Source: Paenibacillus massiliensis subsp. panacisoli DSM 21345
Lineage (GTDB): Bacteria; Bacillota; Bacilli; Paenibacillales; Paenibacillaceae
Length of the DNA stretch: 64,000 bases
NCBI RefSeq assembly: GCF_000426545.1
Contig: NZ_AUFO01000017.1
Location: forward strand, 62,001 to 126,000
Direction of reading: 5' to 3'
The notes beneath the pieces were generated by a model that saw only the letters and a list, made by a program, of their open reading frames with translations, was not told the origin of the DNA and made no database searches. Every line of letters starts with the position of its first letter. Within the stretch, counting starts at the first letter, position 1. The position numbers and the translations under genes are program-made. Below, one piece after another: positions 36,914 through 46,339 of the stretch.

Positions 36914-37333
36914 ATGTTTGTGGGAAAAGGCGCAGTTCGTGAAATGGCCAATGAAATCGACAAGGTAATCAGAGAAATCGACCAGATTACACAATCCAGA
37001 ATTGACCGCGTATCCGATAAAATTGACTCTGAGTTAAACTCCTGTGGTCGTGAATTGTCCAATGCGGCTGCAACATTATCTCAAATTCGTCCTCTAATGG
37101 ACAGACTGGTGGCTCAGGTCGGCCAAAATGCGCCTGATCATGTACAGGTTCTCGTCACATCGATTGCTCAGGAAGTGATTTCCAAGGCAACCGGCGCTGG
37201 TGCCAACATTGATGAAGTGCAGAAGAACATTAAGGACGTAGACAAGTTAACCAATGAAATCGATGATCTGACAGATGAGATCGATAAGCTGACAGACAAG
37301 ATCGATGAAATTACAGATAAGTATCAGAAGTAG
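36914..37333 (+). CDS. Small helical protein with C-terminal coiled coil
   Basis: 139 residues, GGGGGAG before the ATG. Entirely helical: an N-terminal amphipathic region (AVREMANEIDKVIREIDQI), a middle segment with HVQVLVTSIAQEVISK, and a seven-residue repeat IDDLTDEIDKLTDKIDEIT at the end. No signal peptide or WXG motif. The next gene, 15 bases on, encodes another small helical protein; the pair may form a complex. Family not recognised. Confidence 0.6.
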   Translation: MFVGKGAVREMANEIDKVIREIDQITQSRIDRVSDKIDSELNSCGRELSNAAATLSQIRPLMDRLVAQVGQNAPDHVQVLVTSIAQEVISKATGAGANIDEVQKNIKDVDKLTNEIDDLTDEIDKLTDKIDEITDKYQK

Positions 37334-37348
37334 GGAGGACTGTTCCTG

Positions 37349-37705
37349 ATGAGCGATTATACACCGCCTGTTGGTCAGCCGAATTACATGTCTGCAGGAT
37401 CGAATGGCTGGGGCAATAAGCAAGCCAAAGAAACCGCTGTGAGAATTGATCATATTGCTGATAAGGCCAAATTCGGTATTGAAATGCTGGGCACCGGCGT
37501 ATCGGGTATTGATGCGATCGAGAAGGAATTGATCGAGCTATCCCATGCTCCGAATCCGCCGACGCAAGAACAAATTCGTGCCATGGCACACCGTCTGGAT
37601 GCGCATCAGAAGCAGATTCAGCAGGCTTTGGATCGCATTAAGGAAATGATGACTGACATTGAGAGACAGGCCGATTCGATTCATAATCAGCGTAATTCCT
37701 GGTAA
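37349..37705 (+). CDS. Small helical protein, partner of the coiled-coil gene
   Basis: 118 residues with AGGGAGGACTG before the ATG. An N-terminal ~30-residue flexible part (MSDYTPPVGQPNYMSAGSNGW) precedes two long helices, with LDAHQKQIQQALDRIKEMMTDIERQAD near the end. It starts 15 bases after the previous gene, so one transcript is likely. Neither protein matches a family I know; secretion-chaperone or scaffolding roles are open. Confidence 0.6.
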   Translation: MSDYTPPVGQPNYMSAGSNGWGNKQAKETAVRIDHIADKAKFGIEMLGTGVSGIDAIEKELIELSHAPNPPTQEQIRAMAHRLDAHQKQIQQALDRIKEMMTDIERQADSIHNQRNSW

Positions 37706-38058
37706 GAAATACACTAGGAAATACACTGAGATTTCAGCCAGAACTCATACTGAGCCATTATTAGACTCATATATGAATTGTGCAATAATCATACGCTAGA
37801 GTGCATTCCATGCATCTCTTGGAACAGGTACCCGGATACGAGTCAGAGCCTCGGGTGCAGGCTCCTGGGGATGCTTTTTATTTTAAGGTAATAGATTGTA
37901 AGTTATCAGCGGAGCTGAGCATTTCGATTATCCTAAGAAGAACTTCCGCTAAGAGTGTCTATGTTGTGTGAAAGTGTGTCGATAGACATTCTTTTTATTG
38001 ACGGACGAAGAACCCCAGGCATCAACTGCCTGGGGCTCACGATATCTCTCCGTTCTGA
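37706..38058. other. Spacer between convergent genes
   Basis: No gene in about 350 bases. A short direct repeat (GAAATACACT twice, 37705-37730), a weak hairpin near 37839-37859 (GAGCCT, AGGCTC) followed by TTTTTATTTT, and the xylanase terminator at 38013. Confidence 0.45.
38013..38035 (-). terminator. Terminator of the xylanase gene
   Basis: CCCCAGGCA pairs perfectly with TGCCTGGGG around TCAAC, just past the end of the xylanase gene; the T run on the minus strand is weak. Confidence 0.65.
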
Positions 38059-40773
38059 TTAGGGCTGAGTTGACCCAGCTGGCTGGCCTGTAAGGGTCAG
38101 TATACCGAATACAGAAGGGTCCATGTACGCATTACCGGACGTATCATTCCATGTAGCGACGCTCTGACGGGCTCCATCTTTGGCGTCATTAATCTGTACA
38201 TCGAAGCCGAGCTTCGTGTTATTCGCTCCTGTGATGACTCGCAGCGGGATCTTAGCCTCTACCGTGTAATTCGTTCCCGATACCTGGACCGCGGAGACGA
38301 AGCCATTCGCAATGCTGGTCGGATTGAAGGAAGCCTCATTGTTATAGTTCACACGATATTGCCCATCGTCCTCTTGATAGAAGGTCGTCATGTCATTTCG
38401 CTCATCCAGGAATATTTCAATGGAATCCTGCTCCCAGACATTAGCGCTGCTCTTGTCGAGCTGGGCGTCATTGACTTGAATGAGCACATACAGGTAATTC
38501 TCATCCCAGAGTGCCTTCGCTACTCCGATAGCACCCTGCCATGCCGTCTGATAGCGGTTGACGGGAATGGCAGGTGCTGTGCTCCAGACTGCGTCTACGG
38601 TCCCGTCAATGATAGGTGTGCCATAGGCGGCCGTAGCTTGCAGTGCAGGAATAGGCTCGGGGGCATGCTCGGCAATGAAGCGATCGGGATCAATAACGCC
38701 GTAGTAGGCAGGCTTGGCCTGCAGATTCTTGTCAAACAGCAGCGGATTGGAGGAGGAACGCCAGCTAGTGCCATCATCCAATCCCCAGACCGTGACACGC
38801 TTGATGGCATCGGCATGCTCCTTGAATAGCTTGAATAGCTGGGCGTAAAGGAAGCCTTGCGCATTAGCAAGTCTGTCTGGAAGCTGATAGTCGCTGCCAG
38901 CTTGAATATCCAGCTCCGTGATGCTAACCTCCACACCGAGATTAATGAACCGCTCCAGCGATAATCTTACATTCTCCGGGTTCGTGTTGACATTGTAATG
39001 ACCTTGCATGCCGATTCCGTCAATTAACAGCTTACCCGGATGTGCAAGTGCATAGCGGTCGTTGATCTCTTCAACCATCCGGGCAATGGCTTGGGCCTTA
39101 TTCTGGTTATCTTCATTGTAGTCATTGTAATACAGCTTGATATCCCACTCTGGATGATCATCCAGCACCTCACGGGCTGCCAGGAAGGCTTGCTCGACAT
39201 AATCCGGGCCTATCGACTGATACCAGGGGGACTGGCGGAGGGAGGCTTCCCAATTGGTCGGATTCGGAGGATTATCACTCATAGCCTCGTTCACGACATC
39301 CCAGGAGATGACCCGATCACCGAAGTGCTCCATGACCGTGCGAATATGGGTCCGCATATTGGTTAGCGCTTCCTCGCGGCCCAGTGGAATGGCGTTGTTC
39401 TGGGCATCCGGTCTTGTATTCATCCATTCCGGGGATTGCTGATGCCATACCAGCACATGGCCATGCATTTGCATACCCTCGTCCAGTACCTTGTTCACCA
39501 TAGTATCAGCGGCTGTGAAGGTGAATTGCCCTTTGGTGGGCTGCAAGGCATCTGGCTTCATGGCATTGCCTGCAGTAGCCGTATTATGATGCAGCTTCAG
39601 CAATTGCAGACGGACACCACTCAGATCCTCGGCAGTAATAGCGTTGCCAATCAGAAATTCATTCTGGTAGGCTGCCTTGATGGGCGTAAGGTCGTCTTCA
39701 ATGACAATCGGACCGGAACCTGACCTGCGGAGGTTAATATCATCAATATAGAAGGAGGCCGTGCTGTTACTCGCGCTCTCGATATATATTGTCAAATACT
39801 CACTGCTGACATTGTTATAACGATAGGAGCCTTCGAAGAGCACCCAGCCGTCACTCGTACTGATCGTCTTGGGCGCAAGCGTGATATAGTTGGCGCTGCT
39901 GCCTTGACCGATCTGGGAGGAAAGCTGAAGCTGCGCGCTGGCGGGAGCTATGAGCTTGACCCAGGCGGATATCGTATATTCGTGTCCCTGGTCAACATAA
40001 GGCTCGATCCGCAAGGTAGGGCCATGCCAGGTACTGCTGCGGCCCTCGACCTTCAGCGCGTAGCCGCCGCCAGGAGTATGGTTCGTTTCATTTGTAACAG
40101 TCAGTGTCTCAGAGCCGGACCGCCCGGTGAATCCGCTGGCTGTCTGATTTTCAAAGGTAATGGGTGTGAACGGCTGAGCAGGAGGTCGTGGTGGATTCTC
40201 GCCCCCGGTGTTGCCCTGCTGTGTGACCAGAATATCTCCAATGTAAAAGGGTACAGAAGCGCCGTTACTGTTGGACTGGACTCGTAGTGTCGTATCCTTG
40301 GTGGTGTCCACGGTGAATTCCTTCGTTAGTGTAATGGCTGTGCCAGCTTCATAATTGGCGTTAGCCAGCAAAGCATAGCTGCTGACCGTCTGGAGGTAGG
40401 CTTGAGCACCGGAAGGCACAGCTACTGTAGGGTCTACATAGACAGATACTGTGACGGTATACGTACGTCCATTCACCAGTCCCATGTCGCTGAAGCGGAA
40501 GTCCGCTGCATCCCAGTTGTTCTGACGGTTGCTCACGTATAAAGCTGCTCCGTCGTCGTTACCGCTGAAGACCTTTCCAGTGACGGGAGTCAGGTGAGCT
40601 CCGCCGGACTGTACCGCAATACCTTTTCCTTGGGTAAATGATTCATGGTATACCGTCTCTACAGCAGGAGGGTCTGCCGCCTCAGCAGCGGGGGTCCATA
40701 AGCCTGTCGGAAGCAGTACAGCCATGGCCAGAACCAGCGAGAATGCTTGCCTCAGTCTTGATCTCATACGCAC
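38059..40773 (-). CDS. Secreted modular GH10 endo-1,4-beta-xylanase
   Basis: 904 residues. Signal peptide 1-32 (cleavage near AEAA-D). Two CBM22-like jelly rolls (~40-190 and ~205-355) precede the GH10 barrel (~365-700), with the acid Glu in WDVVNEAM (about 496) and the nucleophile in SITELDIQ (about 620); a CBM9-like module (from [11 protein letters not shown] to FGILTLTG) ends the protein. Related Paenibacillus xylanases often add S-layer anchor domains, absent here, so it is probably released. It degrades xylan for the GH43 enzyme to finish. A cre site lies ~35-45 bases upstream of the start. Confidence 0.93.
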   Translation of the reverse strand: MRMRSRLRQAFSLVLAMAVLLPTGLWTPAAEAADPPAVETVYHESFTQGKGIAVQSGGAHLTPVTGKVFSGNDDGAALYVSNRQNNWDAADFRFSDMGLVNGRTYTVTVSVYVDPTVAVPSGAQAYLQTVSSYALLANANYEAGTAITLTKEFTVDTTKDTTLRVQSNSNGASVPFYIGDILVTQQGNTGGENPPRPPAQPFTPITFENQTASGFTGRSGSETLTVTNETNHTPGGGYALKVEGRSSTWHGPTLRIEPYVDQGHEYTISAWVKLIAPASAQLQLSSQIGQGSSANYITLAPKTISTSDGWVLFEGSYRYNNVSSEYLTIYIESASNSTASFYIDDINLRRSGSGPIVIEDDLTPIKAAYQNEFLIGNAITAEDLSGVRLQLLKLHHNTATAGNAMKPDALQPTKGQFTFTAADTMVNKVLDEGMQMHGHVLVWHQQSPEWMNTRPDAQNNAIPLGREEALTNMRTHIRTVMEHFGDRVISWDVVNEAMSDNPPNPTNWEASLRQSPWYQSIGPDYVEQAFLAAREVLDDHPEWDIKLYYNDYNEDNQNKAQAIARMVEEINDRYALAHPGKLLIDGIGMQGHYNVNTNPENVRLSLERFINLGVEVSITELDIQAGSDYQLPDRLANAQGFLYAQLFKLFKEHADAIKRVTVWGLDDGTSWRSSSNPLLFDKNLQAKPAYYGVIDPDRFIAEHAPEPIPALQATAAYGTPIIDGTVDAVWSTAPAIPVNRYQTAWQGAIGVAKALWDENYLYVLIQVNDAQLDKSSANVWEQDSIEIFLDERNDMTTFYQEDDGQYRVNYNNEASFNPTSIANGFVSAVQVSGTNYTVEAKIPLRVITGANNTKLGFDVQINDAKDGARQSVATWNDTSGNAYMDPSVFGILTLTGQPAGSTQP

Positions 40774-40805
40774 ACACTCCTCACAATAATTTTAAAATAA
40801 ACCAA

Positions 40806-40819
40806 ATTAAGCGCTTACA
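40806..40819 (-). promoter_or_regulatory. CcpA (cre) site of the xylanase gene
   Basis: On the minus strand TGTAAGCGCTTAAT fits the cre consensus with one mismatch, 33 bases upstream of the xylanase start, in promoter position. Confidence 0.65.
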
Positions 40820-40898
40820 ATATTTTGCGTAACAGGACACACCTCCCTTCTCAACACCAATTATACGCGCCAATGGGCCATGCCTTTACTTAGGAAAG

Positions 40899-41008
40899 TA
40901 TAGAATCTTCTTTGGTATGTATAGAAGGTACTTGGTCTAATAGAAGGTTCATGGTATGTATAGAGGTCCTTCGTATATATAGAAGAACCTTGATACATAC
41001 AGAGGATC
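40899..41008. repeat. Degenerate ~20-base tandem repeat
   Basis: About five diverged units around TATAGAAGGTACTTGGTC, TAATAGAAGGTTCATGGTATG, TATAGAGGTCCTTCGTATA, TATAGAAGAACCTTGATACA. Confidence 0.65.
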
Positions 41009-41045
41009 TCGCTGATATTTTTGAAAAAAGCACCCTTCATGATCG

Positions 41046-41054
41046 TGGTATAAT
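41046..41054 (+). promoter_or_regulatory. Extended -10 promoter for the FetAB genes
   Basis: TGGTATAAT, identical to the element at 16335, 135 bases before the ATPase start. Confidence 0.45.
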
Positions 41055-41188
41055 AGGTCGGCGAATCATTTCTATTTTCTTCACGGTGATTGATGAAGCT
41101 CTGAATGCTTGTCTCTAGCCGTATGAAGAGTAACATTGCACCGGGAACATACATACACGACGACTCACGGGTCAAGGGAGGAAAGGAA

Positions 41189-41944
41189 TTGCACCCTTTA
41201 TTTGAAATACGTCATCTACGCAAGCGACATTGGAAAAAGGGAGGAGAGGAGGTAGCTGATCGCTATATCGTCTTGGATCTGTCGACTGCGATTGCTCAGC
41301 CGGATCGAATTGCTCTGGTTGGAGCATCTGGTCAGGGCAAGAGTACACTGCTAAGGATGCTGGCTCTGCTGGAGCCTGCTGATGGAGGAGAGCTATTGCT
41401 GAAAGGCCACTCCTGCACCAGTATGCACACACGGCAATGGCGCCAGAAGGTATGTTATGTGGCTCAACAGGCCATTATGCTGCCAGGCAGTGTAGAGGAC
41501 AACCTCAGAACGGTCAGCCGACTGCACGGAACGGCGTACGATGCCAAGCTTGTGCGTCAGCTTTTGGACCGTTGTGGTCTGGGGGGCATGGATCTCGACA
41601 AGCGTGCCGAGGATTGCTCTGGAGGAGAGAAGCAGCGCATTTCCTTGATTCGTTCGCTCTTGCTGCGTCCGGAAGTCCTGTTATTGGATGAGATTACAGC
41701 CTCACTCGACGTCAGCAGCACGCAAAAGATTGAAGAGCTTCTGCAGTATTGGCATACCACCGAAGGTACCTCTTACATATGGGTTACACATGATCTGGAG
41801 CAGGCTGGACGAATTAGTAGTACCGCATGGTTTCTGAATCAGGGAATGCTAATGGAGCAGCCTAGCCACGAACTGGTTCAGCATCCCCCTGAAGCATTGG
41901 CGCGGAGAGTTCTGGAGTACGCAGACAGCGAGGGCATATCATGA
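41189..41944 (+). CDS. fetA: ABC transporter ATPase (FetA/YbbL-like)
   Basis: 251 residues from TTG 41189, chosen because GGGAGG lies seven bases ahead; the longer frame from 41105 has no signal. Walker A is VGASGQGKST, the signature CSGGEKQRISL, Walker B LLLDEITASLD, and the switch His is in WVTHD. It pairs with the following UPF0014 permease by a four-base overlap. In Escherichia coli FetAB exports iron and protects from oxidative stress; the iron cluster at 46-51 kb makes a metal role here plausible, though the family also occurs in other settings. Confidence 0.85.
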   Translation: MHPLFEIRHLRKRHWKKGGEEVADRYIVLDLSTAIAQPDRIALVGASGQGKSTLLRMLALLEPADGGELLLKGHSCTSMHTRQWRQKVCYVAQQAIMLPGSVEDNLRTVSRLHGTAYDAKLVRQLLDRCGLGGMDLDKRAEDCSGGEKQRISLIRSLLLRPEVLLLDEITASLDVSSTQKIEELLQYWHTTEGTSYIWVTHDLEQAGRISSTAWFLNQGMLMEQPSHELVQHPPEALARRVLEYADSEGIS

Positions 41945-42702
41945 GTCTACTGTCCCTCAGCTTCACGCTGCTGTTCATTGTGGGCACCATGCTAGTCTCT
42001 GTGTGGCAGCGGCTTGGCCTGGAGAAGGACATTGCGGTTGGTACATTGCGCTCAGCGATACAACTGCTGGCAGTCGGCTACGTGCTGCAGTTTATTTTCC
42101 AGACCGACCATCTTGCGTATATCGTGCTTATTGTCATCTTCATGATCTGCGTTGCCTCCTGGAATGCTGCCAAGCGCGGCAAGGGCTTGCACGGTATCGT
42201 CTGGCGGATCGCACTGGCCATAACGGTGAGTGAGGTGCTTATGATGAGTATTCTATTAGGACTTGGTATTATTGACCCGACGCCCCAGTACATCATTCCA
42301 ATTAGCGGCATGACCATCGGTAGCTCCATGATTGTCTCGGGCCTGTTCATTAACCATCTCAAGAGCCAGATTCAGCAGAGCAAGGGAGAGATTGAGACGT
42401 TACTATCACTAGGGGCAACGGCTCAGCAAGCCCTGCAGGGGGTCCGAAAACGTGCTGTAAAATTCAGCATGATTCCGACAATTGACGGGATGAAGACCGT
42501 GGGATTAGTCCAGCTTCCCGGGATGATGACAGGAATGATCATCGCCGGAACCGATCCAGTGATTGCCGTACGGTATCAGATTCTGATTGTCTTCTCCTTC
42601 ACCTGCGCTGCTGCTGTAACCAGCATTCTCCTCAGCGTATTGATATACAAGCTGTTCTTCACCTCTGATCTGCAGCTGCGACCTATGGCTGATGCGAAGT
42701 AG
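41941..42702 (+). CDS. fetB: UPF0014 ABC permease (FetB/YbbM-like)
   Basis: 253 residues, seven hydrophobic segments. Family marks: VGTLRSAIQLLAVGYVLQF, ISGMTIGSSMIVSGLFINHL and FSMIPTIDGMKTVGLVQLPGMMTGMIIAGTDP. It starts in the stop region of the ATPase gene (ATGA). Membrane partner of the FetA-like ATPase; probably a metal exporter. A terminator follows at 42763. Confidence 0.88.
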   Translation: MSLLSLSFTLLFIVGTMLVSVWQRLGLEKDIAVGTLRSAIQLLAVGYVLQFIFQTDHLAYIVLIVIFMICVASWNAAKRGKGLHGIVWRIALAITVSEVLMMSILLGLGIIDPTPQYIIPISGMTIGSSMIVSGLFINHLKSQIQQSKGEIETLLSLGATAQQALQGVRKRAVKFSMIPTIDGMKTVGLVQLPGMMTGMIIAGTDPVIAVRYQILIVFSFTCAAAVTSILLSVLIYKLFFTSDLQLRPMADAK

Positions 42703-42762
42703 CTAGGGTGTAGCTATACATTTGGGAAAATAGCAGTGATATACCATATGGGGACACCACAG

Positions 42763-42794
42763 AAGAGCTGTAAGAGATTACGGCTCTTTTGGTA
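42763..42794 (+). terminator. Terminator of the FetAB genes
   Basis: AAGAGC-TGTAA pairs with TTACG-GCTCTT around GAGA, then TTTGGTATTTTT. Confidence 0.7.
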
Positions 42795-42917
42795 TTTTTA
42801 TAAATATTTACATATGGATTGAAATTAAAACATTTTTCCAGTATGGTATAAATAGAAACATAATATTCCATAAAATCCACTGAGAAGAAACCAAATCTTG
42901 TAAAATGGAGGGGTAAC

Positions 42918-43532
42918 ATGATTGTTCTATCCATTTTTGCTAGAGCTCGTATGGAGGATCAGCTTTTTATGACGGAATTGTATCAGCAATACTATCCTTA
43001 TATGAGAAAAAAGGCACAATCCTTTGTGAAGGATGTGTATATCGTTGAAGATCTTATCCATGATGGATTTATGAAATTGTTGCCCAAGGCCTCTATTCTG
43101 CGTTCACTTGATGTCTCTAGAAGAACATCCTATATCTCACATACGATCAAGAGCGTATGTGTAGACTTCATTCGCAGACATATCCGCGATAAGCAGCGGA
43201 ATATCGCAGGAGTAGAGAATATGGCTGAGCTGTTGGCTGCCTCTGAAGCCACACCGGAGGAAAGCTGTGTAGACAAGGAAAGCTATGAAGAGCTTGGTAG
43301 AGCCCTGGAAGGACTGTCGGCAAGAGATCAGCAATTGCTAGCGTACAAATATCAATTAGAGCTCAAGGATCAAGAGATGGCGCAGCTCATGAATATACCA
43401 TCTCGCAATATCCAGACCTATTTAACCCGAGCTCGAAGGAGACTGCTATATAAGGTGTGTTGTGAGAGGGAGAGGACGAGTATACAGCACCCTGTAACCT
43501 CAGTAAGCAAGAGATCTAGTAATAACGGATGA
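42918..43532 (+). CDS. RNA polymerase sigma-70 family factor (ECF-like)
   Basis: 204 residues; GGAGGGGTAAC precedes the ATG. Region 2 is seen in LYQQYYPYMRKKAQSFV and VEDLIHDGFMKLLPK, region 4 in LSARDQQLLAYKYQLELKDQEMAQLMNI..NIQTYLTRARRRL. There is no adjacent anti-sigma gene, and a basic tail (CCERERTSIQHPVTSVSK) extends past region 4. Three secreted proteins follow on the same strand, so the factor may direct a small envelope regulon. AT-rich start region may hold its promoter (TGGTATAAAT at 42843). Confidence 0.85.
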   Translation: MIVLSIFARARMEDQLFMTELYQQYYPYMRKKAQSFVKDVYIVEDLIHDGFMKLLPKASILRSLDVSRRTSYISHTIKSVCVDFIRRHIRDKQRNIAGVENMAELLAASEATPEESCVDKESYEELGRALEGLSARDQQLLAYKYQLELKDQEMAQLMNIPSRNIQTYLTRARRRLLYKVCCERERTSIQHPVTSVSKRSSNNG

Positions 43533-43658
43533 ATAATTTTACATATTTGTTATCCAGGGTGTTGTAAATCGGGGTCTTCTACGTCTTATATTTATGAGAA
43601 GTATAATTCATATTATTGAAATTACTTTAAAATTTTACTAATTAGGAGGGTGTTAGAA

Positions 43659-44111
43659 ATGAACAAGAAATGGTTAGTCTTGATGACTGCTGTAACCTCA
43701 CTGTTGCTGGTTCCAACTGCTGGCTTTGCCTCTGAGGCCAAGAGCCCGCTCTCGATGCAGGAACTGAGAAGTACTTCCGGAATCGGCGATATCACGCTTC
43801 AGAAGCTTTATTTTGATGAGAGCTCTTATCTGGATTATGAAGGAGAGACCGAATCTACCTTTAATTATGAGGTGAAGGATGGAAGCACGATCCGATACTG
43901 GCTGTTGGATGAGGACAAGGTAGGAATGACTGTCAAAATCTACGACGCCAGTAATAAGGTAGTAGCTACGGGCCAGACTTCTTCCTCGAATAATTGGAGA
44001 GTTCTCAGCACTTTTACTCCTGCTAGCAAAGATCAGACTTATCTTGTACGGGTTGTGTCGAACACGGGTGGTGGATATGAGCCTTACGAGCTTTCCGTTC
44101 GGGCGTATTAG
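43659..44111 (+). CDS. Secreted protein of unknown function
   Basis: 150 residues from ATG 43659 with AGGAGG nine bases ahead; an upstream GTG at 43650 is too close. Signal peptide 1-25 (cleavage near GFA-SE). The mature part is acidic, Tyr-rich, with a beta-type look (DGSTIRYWLLDEDKVGMTVKIYD, TYLVRVVSNTGGGYEPYELSV). I do not recognise the family. It follows the sigma factor by 126 bases and a TATAAT box at 43602. Confidence 0.7.
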   Translation: MNKKWLVLMTAVTSLLLVPTAGFASEAKSPLSMQELRSTSGIGDITLQKLYFDESSYLDYEGETESTFNYEVKDGSTIRYWLLDEDKVGMTVKIYDASNKVVATGQTSSSNNWRVLSTFTPASKDQTYLVRVVSNTGGGYEPYELSVRAY

Positions 44112-44171
44112 AGCATGTAGAGCGTCAGTCCCATCTTGCATTCCCTATTCTCAAAGAGGAGGTTCTTCATT

Positions 44172-45332
44172 GTGAAAAAGCAAATGATAGCACTTGCTGT
44201 AGCTTCTACCATGCTGGTGGCTTTTCACCCAGCCGCTTCGGCGCAAGGCAGCAACGAGCTTCTGGGCCGGGCAGTAACCCCGGTAGTTGAACAAACAGAG
44301 GTGATCAGTAGTAGCTTGACTCTGGAGCAGCAGGAAAGAATCCTTGCGGATATCAAGGAGCAATTGCAGGCTAAGTATGGAAGCGTGTACAAGCTTGATA
44401 ATTTCTCTGCAACATTCGAAGCACCCGTTGTGGAAGACCATATGATCTACATAGATCTGAATGTAGACGCTGATATGACCTTGACTAGACATCCGGCTGA
44501 TAGCCCTTATGTTCAAGGGATGGAAGCAGCCCTTGCCGAAGTAACAGAGGATAGCGAGAGGGAGCTTGCTCAACTTGAAATAGACAATTTCCTGCAAGAG
44601 GTGGAGCCTTATTATAATACGCCTTCACCGTCAGCCTTCCTTTATAGAATCCAACTGGATAGTGGCAACGAGCTTAACACGAACAGCCTGTCCTCGTTCG
44701 ACGAAAATAGCTCCTATGAGCTGTTCCATCGTGCGGATATAACGGAGGAGGAGGCGATTCTCACGCCTGTCAAGCCAGCAGAGACGCTGGATGAATCCTC
44801 TGCTAGCGAGCTAGGAAGACAGTCCATTCAAAGTGCGATTTCAAGTACGAATCAGCTTAGCCAGGTGATGAAGGCGGCCGTCAGCTATGATCGGATTGCA
44901 GCAAGGGACTACGCTCTCGACCATGGTCTGGATGAGCCGGAATTCTCCAAAGCGAACAATATGGGAAGCGATTGTGCTAACTTTGTATCCAAAGCCCTGC
45001 GGGCTGGCGGATTCCCCGTGGACAAGGCCGGCAAATGGCATCCTAGTCCCAAAGCAGGCTCTTATGCAGGAATTAACTGGATGCGGACAGGCTACTACAA
45101 TAACGGCGGCGTAGTTCCGTATATGGTCGATAAGGGGTACTTTTACAAGCAAACCAAGCAAAACAAGGTTAATGCCGGAAGCATTCTGTCCAGAACCGAT
45201 ACAAGCCATGTGGCGCTGGTGACCTACGGGGACGGCAGTGTGATCAAGTATACCGAGCATTCCAACGTAAAAGTCAAAAAAACGAATGTTGTCTATGCGG
45301 GCGAAAAAGCGGAATTTTACATGCCTAACTAA
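44172..45332 (+). CDS. Secreted amidase-domain protein
   Basis: 386 residues from GTG 44172, chosen for AGGAGG nine bases ahead. Signal peptide to about ASA-QG (residue 24). An N-terminal domain (~45-160) contains DLNVDADMTLTRHPADSPYV, shared with the next gene's lipoprotein. The C-terminal ~155 residues form a putative amidase domain (Amidase_6): YDRIAARDYALDH, catalytic Cys in GSDCANFVSKAL, His in SHVALVTYGD. Probably acts on cell-wall or peptide amide bonds outside the cell; the family is poorly characterised. Confidence 0.85.
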   Translation: MKKQMIALAVASTMLVAFHPAASAQGSNELLGRAVTPVVEQTEVISSSLTLEQQERILADIKEQLQAKYGSVYKLDNFSATFEAPVVEDHMIYIDLNVDADMTLTRHPADSPYVQGMEAALAEVTEDSERELAQLEIDNFLQEVEPYYNTPSPSAFLYRIQLDSGNELNTNSLSSFDENSSYELFHRADITEEEAILTPVKPAETLDESSASELGRQSIQSAISSTNQLSQVMKAAVSYDRIAARDYALDHGLDEPEFSKANNMGSDCANFVSKALRAGGFPVDKAGKWHPSPKAGSYAGINWMRTGYYNNGGVVPYMVDKGYFYKQTKQNKVNAGSILSRTDTSHVALVTYGDGSVIKYTEHSNVKVKKTNVVYAGEKAEFYMPN

Positions 45333-45352
45333 TATATAAGTGGTTAATGTGG

Positions 45353-45396
45353 GAAAGCATGAAACCCTAGACAAATGTCTCAGGGTTTTGTGCTTT
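45353..45396 (+). terminator. Terminator after the amidase gene
   Basis: AAAGCATGAAACCCTAGAC pairs with GTCTCAGGGTTTTGTGCTTT around AAAT, a long stem with few mismatches. The lipoprotein gene therefore either has its own promoter or is reached by read-through. Confidence 0.65.
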
Positions 45397-45447
45397 CTGC
45401 TCAGCATTTCACAGACATGAAAATTGACACTGAAAGAGGAGATTTAT

Positions 45448-46131
45448 GTGAAGCAATCCAAGAGGTATGTTACTGTACTTATGGCCGTAATATGTGCTGG
45501 CGCCCTGCTAGGCGGCTGTATGGACGGAGGCAATGACAAGCCACAAACGAATGAGCCACAGGAGTCCAATGGGCAGCAAGCCTTGAATGAGCAGATCACC
45601 AACAACGCCACCAGTCTATCGACTGAGCAGGGCAAGACTATATTTAAGGATATTCAAGATTTGTATTCGTCTATATACAACAGCGATATTAACAAATTGG
45701 AGAACTTCACGGTTGCATTCAGTAATGAACAGAAGCAGGGTACAGCCACATTCATTGATGCGAACGTAGAGGTGGACATGACTTTGATCAGACATCCAGA
45801 GGATAGTCCGCTGATTCAAGGCATGAAGAAGGCTATTGCTGAGATCAAGAATGATGCAGATCAGGCTAGAGCAGAGACAACGATGGAGGGATATTTGAAG
45901 GAAATGGAGGCGGAGTATAAGCAGACGACACGAGTTAATGCCCCCATGCAGATTGAGCTGGACACCAATAATGCGGGTGATTTCGCGTATACTCTGTACT
46001 ATCTGGTAGAGAACGGTGGGGAGATCACCAAGTATCCTGCCAAGGAGTATTTCGAAGATCATTTTAAGGAAAATGCAGTAGACAAGGAGCAGCAGGGTTA
46101 TGACCTGATTAAGCAGGAATTAGCGCAATAA
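45448..46131 (+). CDS. Lipoprotein sharing the amidase-linked domain
   Basis: 227 residues from GTG 45448 with AGAGGAG six bases ahead. Lipobox ALLGGC at about 24-29 makes it a membrane-anchored lipoprotein. Mature part: DANVEVDMTLIRHPEDSPLIQG aligns with the same part of the amidase protein upstream, and the surrounding ~120 residues are similar in length and order. It lacks the amidase domain. It could bind or restrain the secreted amidase, or share a ligand; that is inference. Confidence 0.8.
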   Translation: MKQSKRYVTVLMAVICAGALLGGCMDGGNDKPQTNEPQESNGQQALNEQITNNATSLSTEQGKTIFKDIQDLYSSIYNSDINKLENFTVAFSNEQKQGTATFIDANVEVDMTLIRHPEDSPLIQGMKKAIAEIKNDADQARAETTMEGYLKEMEAEYKQTTRVNAPMQIELDTNNAGDFAYTLYYLVENGGEITKYPAKEYFEDHFKENAVDKEQQGYDLIKQELAQ

Positions 46132-46180
46132 GCAAAAGTCATTGATACCTATAGACTTCCTGAAGTTGCGATCGTATAAT

Positions 46181-46195
46181 TGATATTGATTATCA
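46181..46195 (+). promoter_or_regulatory. Fur box upstream of the AraC-type iron regulator
   Basis: TGATATTGATTATCA fits the 7-1-7 Fur consensus with one mismatch and directly follows a TATAAT at 46175. The regulated gene starts at 46340. Confidence 0.7.
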
Positions 46196-46248
46196 GTGGG
46201 CAACCGTCATTTTGAGCTTATGGTGAAGAATTACACATATTCGTCCAT

Positions 46249-46272
46249 AAACACTACCCTAGGGTAGTGTTT
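46249..46272. promoter_or_regulatory. 24-base perfect palindrome in the regulator's leader
   Basis: AAACACTACCCT followed directly by AGGGTAGTGTTT, between the Fur box and the AraC start. It could be a short-loop terminator for the upstream gene, an attenuator, or an operator. Confidence 0.5.
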
Positions 46273-46339
46273 TCTTCGGATACGGCGGTTGGCTTCTATA
46301 CATAGGCTGAGAGATGGTTCGTAAGGGGGCTGCACCGAC

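Larger units (their letters stand above)
40774..41188. other. Divergent spacer with repeats and promoter
   Basis: No gene. It contains the cre site, the degenerate repeat at 40899 and an extended -10 element at 41046, serving the two divergent genes. Confidence 0.45.
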
